Below, one piece after another: positions 58,612-64,000 of a stretch of DNA of 64,000 bases (positions are counted from its first letter, which is position 1; every line of letters begins with the position of its first letter). The DNA comes from GAS368 sp965227745. Its GTDB lineage: Bacteria > Verrucomicrobiota > Verrucomicrobiia > Opitutales > Opitutaceae. Made by a program: the position numbers and the translations under genes. The stretch covers positions 2,356,001 through 2,420,000 of the forward strand of contig OZ245769.1 in assembly GCA_965227745.1 (NCBI GenBank), read 5' to 3'. Under the pieces are notes generated by a model. It was not told the DNA's origin. It ran no database searches and saw nothing but the letters and a program-made list of their open reading frames with translations.

Positions 58612-59742
58612 ATGCTCGTCATCTTCAACCTCTGGGCGATTCCGGTCCTTGTGATCGCCTTCGCCGCTTTTCGATTCGCGGTCTGGCTCGGCGCGCCCGC
58701 CAATGGCTGGACCATCGGCCTCGTCACGCTCACCATCGGCGGTTTCAGCGAGTTCCTCGGCGCGCGCGGGCGCCTTTTCTTTATGCCCGTCTGGCTGATC
58801 GGCGTCGCGATGATCGCCTATAAAGTCGGCCGCGTCGGTACCATCACGTTCATCGTCGTCGCGCTCGCCCTGATGATCTGGCACGCGCGACGGTCCAAAA
58901 AACAGGAGAAAGCCCGGTGGGAAAAAATTCGCGCCACGCCCCCCACGCCGCCGCCACCCCACTCGCCCGACGAAACCGCCTTCTGGCAATGGGTCGATGC
59001 CAACCTCTTCCTGCCCACCTTCCTCGACTACACCCCCGAAGTCTGCGCCCACAGCCTCGGCATCATCAAAGCGGTTCGCGCCTCCGGCGTGCCGCTCGAC
59101 GCCAAGGAACTCAACCTCATCCGCGAGCAGCAGGATTTCCTCACCCAAGCTCGCATCGCGCCCACGCCCCTGAGTTCCCCGGCGCGGCTCCCATTCAAGC
59201 TGCGCGGCCTGATCAGCCGTCGGCTCCAAGACGCCCCGGATCAGGCGAAGTCGAAGCCCGCACCCGCCGCCCCGCCACCCCTTCCTGATAACCCTCCTCC
59301 CGCGCCCGTCGTGTATCGCACCACCGCCGACCTCGACCTCGCTTGGGGCGGCTTCTACGCCTCGCGCGAATCCGAAACCGCCGAGTTCCGCGTCTTCCGC
59401 CTGCTCGACTTTGTCAATGATGCCTACCACGCGACCCTATATAAAGAAAAATTCTCCGCGCTCCCCAACGCAGCCGAGATCGCGACGCTCACCCCGCTCA
59501 TCCTCCACGTCCCCATGAGCGCGAGTGACCTCATCAGCCAGCCCGTTCACCTCTGCGGCTCGGAGCCCCTCACCCCCGCCGCCCTCGCGGGCTACCTGAT
59601 TTACCTCGAGCAACACGACGTCTCGGAAGCGGATCGCGCCAGCCTGCAAGCCAAGCTAATTAGCCTAAGCCACGACGCCCCGCTCCGCCTGACCCTGACG
59701 GTCGACGAAGGCGGAAATCTCGAGGTGACCACCCGCGCCTGA
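58612..59742 (+). CDS. Hypothetical membrane protein with large soluble C-terminus
   Basis: 376 residues from ATG 58612 (MLVIFNLWAIPVLVIAFAAF). Three or four hydrophobic helices up to about residue 95 (WTIGLVTLTIGGFSEFLGAR, GTITFIVVALALMIWHARR) precede a Pro-rich linker and a soluble domain (WQWVDANLFLPTFLDYTPEV, LNLIREQQDFLTQARIAPTP, LRLTLTVDEGGNLEVTTRA). No known family. The ending strand resembles small beta domains. The longer frame to 58504 has no start signal. Confidence 0.6.
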   Translation: MLVIFNLWAIPVLVIAFAAFRFAVWLGAPANGWTIGLVTLTIGGFSEFLGARGRLFFMPVWLIGVAMIAYKVGRVGTITFIVVALALMIWHARRSKKQEKARWEKIRATPPTPPPPHSPDETAFWQWVDANLFLPTFLDYTPEVCAHSLGIIKAVRASGVPLDAKELNLIREQQDFLTQARIAPTPLSSPARLPFKLRGLISRRLQDAPDQAKSKPAPAAPPPLPDNPPPAPVVYRTTADLDLAWGGFYASRESETAEFRVFRLLDFVNDAYHATLYKEKFSALPNAAEIATLTPLILHVPMSASDLISQPVHLCGSEPLTPAALAGYLIYLEQHDVSEADRASLQAKLISLSHDAPLRLTLTVDEGGNLEVTTRA

Positions 59743-59970
59743 GGTCCGTCTCTCACGGGAGCACTTGGCGTTGGCTATAAACCAGCCGCACGTCCTCTCC
59801 GTAACGGCACTTCCGTCATTATATATGCCTCCGCGCTATACTTCACCTTCTTAGCCTCGCCTTCGCGCCTTCGCGTCTTTGCGTTTAACCCCAGCCCTTC
59901 CCGGCCTCCGCCCGCCCACGCTTGCGTTATCGCTTATTCGTGCTCATCGCTCTCGGCACCCCACCACCCC
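59743..59970. repeat. Spacer with TTCGCGCC-type array
   Basis: CTTCGCGCCTTCGCGTCTTT then GCGTTTAA at 59860-59887. Same family as 50625-50648 and 52797-52823. Otherwise featureless. Confidence 0.65.
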
Positions 59971-60750
59971 ATGAAATACCTCGCCTATAGCATCCTCCTC
60001 ATCGCGCTATGTTGGTTTGGGTTCACCCGCTATTTGTCGACCGTCGCCGAGAGCACCGTCACAGCCCCGCCTGCCTCCACCGCGCCCGCCTCGCCTAAGC
60101 CCACGCCCGCCGCGCCCACCCCCACTCCGCCCGTCGTCTCCACGCCCGCCCCTGGGCCCCGCGTCCAATTCGTGCCCGCTACCCCATCCGACTCGGCGGC
60201 CCGCGCCACCGACCCCAACGCCCCCATCAAGATCGATCTCACCGCCGCTCTCGGCCCCGACAACCACTACCACGATACCGCCGTCGGGCTCGACGTCATG
60301 CTCCCCGCCGGCTGGACCATCCGGCAAGCCATTCGCTGGGGCAACAACCACAGCGAAAACACCGTCTTCCTCTCCCCCGAAGTCGGCTCCAGCGCCATGC
60401 CCAGCATGTACTATAAGCCCTACCTCGACACCGAGGCCGCCACCATCGGCGCCACCGGCTCCGAAGCCCTCCTCCGCGAGCAGGCCCAGAAAAAAGAAGC
60501 CTCCCGCGTCGTCGGCCTGCCCGATTATAAAAACGTGCCCGACAGCTTCTCCTTCTACGACGTCAACGGCAGCCCAGCCATGTCCTACTTCGCCACCTTC
60601 ACCCGCAGCGGCGAAGTCATGACCGAACACTTCATCCGCATCCTCGGCCCCAAAGGCTACGTCATGTTTTTCACCTCCGGCAAATTCGAAGACGTCAAAG
60701 CCCTCATGCCCGCACTGAAACAAGCCTCCACCACCGTCAAAGGCCCGTAA
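59971..60750 (+). CDS. Hypothetical exported protein with PsbP-like C-terminal domain
   Basis: 259 residues. One N-terminal helix (YLAYSILLIALCWFGFTRYL), then an Ala/Pro/Thr linker to about residue 75. The C-terminal part (HYHDTAVGLDVMLPAGWTIR, NTVFLSPEVGSSAMPSMYYK, DSFSFYDVNGSPAMSYFATF, TEHFIRILGPKGYVMFFTSG) has the strand order of PsbP/LpqN-like or DUF1795-like domains. Likely anchored in the inner membrane and facing out. Function unknown. Confidence 0.6.
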   Translation: MKYLAYSILLIALCWFGFTRYLSTVAESTVTAPPASTAPASPKPTPAAPTPTPPVVSTPAPGPRVQFVPATPSDSAARATDPNAPIKIDLTAALGPDNHYHDTAVGLDVMLPAGWTIRQAIRWGNNHSENTVFLSPEVGSSAMPSMYYKPYLDTEAATIGATGSEALLREQAQKKEASRVVGLPDYKNVPDSFSFYDVNGSPAMSYFATFTRSGEVMTEHFIRILGPKGYVMFFTSGKFEDVKALMPALKQASTTVKGP

Positions 60751-60823
60751 TCGAGCTAACTATACGACGGTATCGACTCTCCGTCTTTGCAAGCTGCGAT
60801 CAGCCAAGACGCTTCGCCGGACC

Positions 60824-61240
60824 ATGACCATCTATGATAAAGCGAAGTGGCATTCCGAAGGAGACTTCCCCGCCGGGCTGCCGCTGGAGCAGGCGTATAT
60901 TCACATCGGATTTTACCTCGGCTGGGCCATTGACCACGGCTTCGCCGGACCGCTCCTGACCGAAGATTTTGCCGACGAGTTGGAGCAATATCGTGCGCCA
61001 AAAATTTCCGCTCCGCGCCTCTTGGCTATGCTCGACGGCACCCTCGATGATCAAATGCTGTCCACCGAAGGAAACCAATTCACCGCTGATTGCTATTTCG
61101 ACGACTACCTCTCGCTTTACGAGGCCACCTTCCCTCGGGCCAAATCGCTCTACGACGTCGAGAACACCCCGGGAAATTTTGCTCGGATCTCCGCTGCGCT
61201 CGATCGCTTTTACGGGCAATGGAAGGCCCGCCAAAAATAA
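60824..61240 (+). CDS. Small cytoplasmic protein, DUF7832-like
   Basis: 138 residues. MTIYDKAKWHSEGDFPAGLP, EQAYIHIGFYLGWAIDHG and DDYLSLYEATFPRAKSLYDV resemble the DUF7832 type (MxYDKAKWHxEGDFPxxLPxEQAxIHxGxFLGW), which often occurs near toxin or immunity genes. The assignment is from the N-terminal pattern only. It ends 5 bases before the next start. Confidence 0.6.
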   Translation: MTIYDKAKWHSEGDFPAGLPLEQAYIHIGFYLGWAIDHGFAGPLLTEDFADELEQYRAPKISAPRLLAMLDGTLDDQMLSTEGNQFTADCYFDDYLSLYEATFPRAKSLYDVENTPGNFARISAALDRFYGQWKARQK

Positions 61241-61245
61241 CCGCC

Positions 61246-61638
61246 ATGACCCCTGACGCCCAAACCATCTCCGACCTCCACGACACCTGGATCGCCGCCG
61301 TCAACTCCGGCGATCTCCCCCGCCTGCTCACCCTGTTGGCCGACGACGCCGTGTTTTTCAGCCCCGGCCAAGCCCCCTTCGGCCGCGACTTTTTCTCCGC
61401 CACCTTTTCCGCCGCCCACCAAAAGCTCCGCATCGAGTGCCTCAGCACCCTCGAGGAAATCGTGGTCGCCGGCCCCGTCGCCTACACCCGCAGCCGCGAC
61501 ACCCTGACCGTCACCCCGCACGCCGGCGGAGCCGCGACGCACCTCGCCGGCCACCGCCTCACCATTTACCGCCAGCAGCCCGACGCCCGCTGGCTCCTCG
61601 CCCGCGACGCCCACACCCTGACTCCGGTGGTGAAGTAA
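61246..61638 (+). CDS. SnoaL/DUF4440-like NTF2-fold protein
   Basis: 130 residues from ATG 61246. The longer frame overlaps the previous gene. ISDLHDTWIAAVNSGDLPRL then LTLLADDAVFFSPGQAPFGR, a two-strand core (VVAGPVAYTRSRDTLTVTPH) and the closing block LTIYRQQPDARWLLARDAHT are typical of DUF4440/SgcJ-like proteins. The gap of 5 bases to the previous gene suggests co-translation. No catalytic residues can be assigned. Confidence 0.82.
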   Translation: MTPDAQTISDLHDTWIAAVNSGDLPRLLTLLADDAVFFSPGQAPFGRDFFSATFSAAHQKLRIECLSTLEEIVVAGPVAYTRSRDTLTVTPHAGGAATHLAGHRLTIYRQQPDARWLLARDAHTLTPVVK

Positions 61639-61879
61639 CCGCACGCAAGCGCCGCAGTCCACCCGCAGTCCACGCCGCTGCCCCTCGGGCTTCGTGCCAC
61701 CCTCGCCACCGCCCCCGCTGGCGTCGCCCGTCCCCGCCCCGACCCTTCTCGCCCTTCCCTCAAGGTCGGCCCCTCCTCCCTCCGCACCGCTCCGTGTCAT
61801 CTCTCCGCGTGCGCTGTGACAAAAATCCACTTCCGGGTAGTCTACCCCTGTCTCACCTAAAACTCGCCTCCCTCTTCCT

Positions 61880-62269
61880 ATGCCCACCCCGTCCGCCTCG
61901 GAAATCAAACTCCTCCGCGCCGCCTACGCCGCCTTCAACGCCCGCGACATCGATGCCGCCCTCGCCACCATGACCCCCGACGTCGCGTGGCCCCGCGCCT
62001 TCAAAGGCGGCTTCGTCCGCGGCCCTGAGGAAATCCGCGCGTACTGGACGGAGCAGTGGCGCGAGATCGACCCCCACGTGGAACCCGTGGCCTTCTACTT
62101 GGAAGCCACCGACCGCATCCTCGTCGACGTCCATCAAGTCGTGCACGACCTCGCCGGCGCCACCCTCGCCGACGAACACACCGGCCACCGCTTCACCCTC
62201 TCCCACGGCCTGATCCAAGCCATGGAAGTCGCCGCACTCCCGCAGCCACCTCCACCATCCGCCCGATAG
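61880..62269 (+). CDS. SnoaL-like polyketide-cyclase-fold protein
   Basis: 129 residues. LLRAAYAAFNARDIDAALAT then MTPDVAWPRAFKGGFVRGPE, EIRAYWTEQWREIDPHVEPV and DVHQVVHDLAGATLADEHTG match the SnoaL-like family (R....YW..QW..IDP..EP). A Pro-rich tail ends the protein. Role unknown. The second NTF2-fold gene in 1 kb, not closely similar to the first. Confidence 0.82.
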   Translation: MPTPSASEIKLLRAAYAAFNARDIDAALATMTPDVAWPRAFKGGFVRGPEEIRAYWTEQWREIDPHVEPVAFYLEATDRILVDVHQVVHDLAGATLADEHTGHRFTLSHGLIQAMEVAALPQPPPPSAR

Positions 62270-62323
62270 CGGTCGAGCCCCGCACGACCAAGCCTGCGCC
62301 TGACTCCCGTTACCTGCTCGCCG

Positions 62324-64000
62324 CTACGGAAGTTCGTAAATTTCCACGAGCACGATGCCGGTCGCCCCCGCAGGGCCACCTACCTGCACCGTATAGGGTC
62401 CGGGAGCCAGAGTGGCGACGAGCGCGCCGTCCTTGGAAGTAGCGTTCGGCAGGGCAAAAGCTCCCACTGAGTCAAAAGCCGCGCGTAGCGCAGGCTCGCC
62501 GCCCCAGTCCTCGTTTTCGGCGATGCGAGTCTGCCCGCTGAAGAGCGCAAGCCGGGGATCGGTCAGCGTGCCTTGCACGCCAAACGCTCCGAGCGAAGGC
62601 CCGATGGCGCGCACGAGCACCCGCTTGCCCTTTTGCCCCCGGAGGACGAATCCCACCGTCAGCGGTGCGGCGCTGCCATCGATCTTGGTCTGCACCGAGA
62701 GGTTCACCAGCCGCGGCCTCGCCGGGCTGCTCTCTGCCAGCGGCGTGGCATCGTAGATTTCGGCGAGCGCCACCCCGCCGACCGCATCCGCGCTTGTCAC
62801 ATAGACAGTGTAGCCGCCAGCCGGCAGTGACGGAAGCATCACCGCATCACGACTTCCCACCGTGAACGGGAAGGCACCGACTTCGCTGCCCCGCGCTACA
62901 GCCCCGGGGAAGCCCGTCCAATCATCGTTGGCGTAGCGTAGCGCGGGGCCGGCATAAAGCTGAGCCACGGGATTGACGAGCGCGCCCCCGACCCCAAACG
63001 CCGTCAGCGCGGGCCCCGCCGCCCGGACCAAGAGCGGAATATTATCCCCGGTGCCGCCGCTGGTCACGAAGCCCACGATCAGCGGCCCCGCCGCGCCACC
63101 GGCCTGGGTACGCACCGAGACATTCGTCAGCCGCTCTCCGGGCGGGCCCGCGGGCAGCGAGAGCACCGCACCGGCGCTGGTGACGGAGCCCGAGCCACTT
63201 GACACGATCGCATCGTACGTGCCGGCGAGGGCGGAGTTGAAGTTGGGAATCTCGATCGTCGAGCGATCCGTCGTCCTCGCTTCAGCTCCAGAGAGAAACT
63301 GGCCGTCGCGCCGCCACCGATAATTCAGGCCCGGCCCGTCCGCCCCCACGCTGAGCCAAACCGTCTGCCCATAGGCTGCTGTCATGCTCACCGGCTGCCG
63401 GGTGATCGTAGGCGCGCCCGTGGTGCGCCCGTTGACCGCCAGGGAAAAGCGGCCCGGCGGGCCGAGCCGCCCCGTATTGTGCACGGCGACCGTGTACGAG
63501 CCCGCATCCGATACGCCCACGGAGCGGAGCGTGAGTGTCGCGCCCGGCCCTTCGTAGATCACGTAGTCGTCTTTCGTCCAAGTGCAGTACGCGTCACCCG
63601 AGATGCTGGCGGTAAAGGTCACGGTCGCGCCCACGGCCACGGTCTGGCTTGGCGGAGTCTGCACGAGTTGGCCGCTGGGCCCCGCTTGCACAGCGACCAC
63701 CGTGCGCCCGCTGGTCACCGAGCCATTGGCATTGGTGGCGACGAGTTCATAGGTGCCGACATCGGCGGCGGTCACGCGGTCGATGTTTAAATTGCTGGTG
63801 GTCGCGCCCGGAATCGCGACTCCGTCCCTGCGCCACTGATACGTTGTGAGGCCCTGTGATCGCACGCTCGCTTGCAATGCAAGCGGACCTCCGAGCACGG
63901 CGGTAAATCGGGCCGGCGGTTGCGGATCGAAGACTGCGGTCGATGTCAGCGTGAGACGAATTTCGCGGGAGTAAATGGTCTCGGAGCCATTGCTGACCGT
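62324..64000 (-). CDS. Immunoglobulin-domain surface protein, N-terminus outside the window
   Basis: The frame is open to 64000. Visible part about 559 residues: Ig-like repeats with TYQWRRDGVAIPGATTSNLN, TVTFTASISGDAYCTWTKDD and NYRWRRDGQFLSGAEARTTD, followed by two copies of a C-terminal beta domain (RLTNVSVRTQAGGAAGPLIV / RLVNLSVQTKIDGSAAPLTV, then GFVxxGxxGxxxxLVRAxGP, GGYTVYVTSADAVGGVALAE / PYTVQVGGPAGATGIVLVEI). This end domain is widespread in verrucomicrobial and planctomycetal secreted proteins. Surface adhesin-like. The ligand is unknown. Confidence 0.85.
   Translation of the reverse strand, partial: TVSNGSETIYSREIRLTLTSTAVFDPQPPARFTAVLGGPLALQASVRSQGLTTYQWRRDGVAIPGATTSNLNIDRVTAADVGTYELVATNANGSVTSGRTVVAVQAGPSGQLVQTPPSQTVAVGATVTFTASISGDAYCTWTKDDYVIYEGPGATLTLRSVGVSDAGSYTVAVHNTGRLGPPGRFSLAVNGRTTGAPTITRQPVSMTAAYGQTVWLSVGADGPGLNYRWRRDGQFLSGAEARTTDRSTIEIPNFNSALAGTYDAIVSSGSGSVTSAGAVLSLPAGPPGERLTNVSVRTQAGGAAGPLIVGFVTSGGTGDNIPLLVRAAGPALTAFGVGGALVNPVAQLYAGPALRYANDDWTGFPGAVARGSEVGAFPFTVGSRDAVMLPSLPAGGYTVYVTSADAVGGVALAEIYDATPLAESSPARPRLVNLSVQTKIDGSAAPLTVGFVLRGQKGKRVLVRAIGPSLGAFGVQGTLTDPRLALFSGQTRIAENEDWGGEPALRAAFDSVGAFALPNATSKDGALVATLAPGPYTVQVGGPAGATGIVLVEIYELP

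Overview
The window is high-GC chromosomal DNA. I read it as a member of the Opitutales/Opitutaceae (Verrucomicrobiota). The grounds are the protein families seen (DUF5069, DUF2293, DUF6152, DUF6644, several large TonB-dependent receptors), sparse Shine-Dalgarno sites, Ig-like/EF-hand surface proteins, and spacers filled with very short imperfect tandem arrays. The assignment is by pattern only, without database searching. KdsA and the receptors show a Gram-negative envelope.

Layout. (1) 1-1691: the start of a probable ECF sigma factor cut by the window edge, a DUF2293 protein and a DUF5069 protein. (2) About 2.1-37 kb: one long, almost entirely minus-strand locus, read from 36792 down to 2119. 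It holds four TonB-dependent receptors, three TlpA/thioredoxin-fold proteins fused to a conserved N-terminal beta-rich module (plus one free-standing copy of that module), a DsbA-like protein, a free DsbD-alpha-like domain, a MauE/DoxX-like membrane protein, a two-domain secreted OsmC, a di-heme peroxidase, YceI, two HupE/UreJ proteins, an M19 dipeptidase, a secreted HisC-like aminotransferase, a DszB-like protein keeping the Cys-His-Arg triad of sulfinate desulfinase, a rhodanese, DUF1684, an FAD/NAD(P) protein, tRNA-Cys, and three unlisted small genes joined to their neighbours by 4-nt ATGA overlaps or by 2-5 nt gaps. Six transcription units in this locus are preceded by the same structured leader: a hairpin with a 15-nt loop and changing stem bases, then a second hairpin containing CGACYACGG, usually as GCCG-ACCA-CGGC. 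I could not match this leader to a known riboswitch class, and it is the main finding. The gene content suggests a regulon for scavenging organic sulfur (or another thiol/metal-linked nutrient) and for managing envelope thiols. That role is inference. (3) 37.1-38.8 kb: a decayed DUF5069 copy, tRNA-Pro(GGG) and repeat-rich spacer. (4) 38.8-40.9 kb: a Gfo/Idh/MocA oxidoreductase and a TIM-barrel sugar isomerase. (5) 41.0-45.8 kb: a 1578-residue secreted protein with Ig-like, BNR-like and EF-hand repeats. (6) 46-53.7 kb: a SnoaL-like protein, DUF2750, tRNA-Leu(CAA), RsmE, a prolyl oligopeptidase, a FabH-type ketosynthase next to a truncated lipoyl/E3-binding protein, and KdsA. (7) 53.7-57.4 kb: repeat-rich accessory DNA with a Mu gp27-like gene, an AT-rich orphan, a MITE-like fragment and a frameshifted small gene. 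(8) 57.4-64 kb: an esterase, several small hypotheticals, two SnoaL-like proteins and the C-terminal part of another Ig-domain surface protein.

Starts were moved from the longest open frame wherever a signal peptide, a family N-terminus or a 4-nt stop/start overlap indicated the true one. Long antisense frames across the GC-rich genes were left out.
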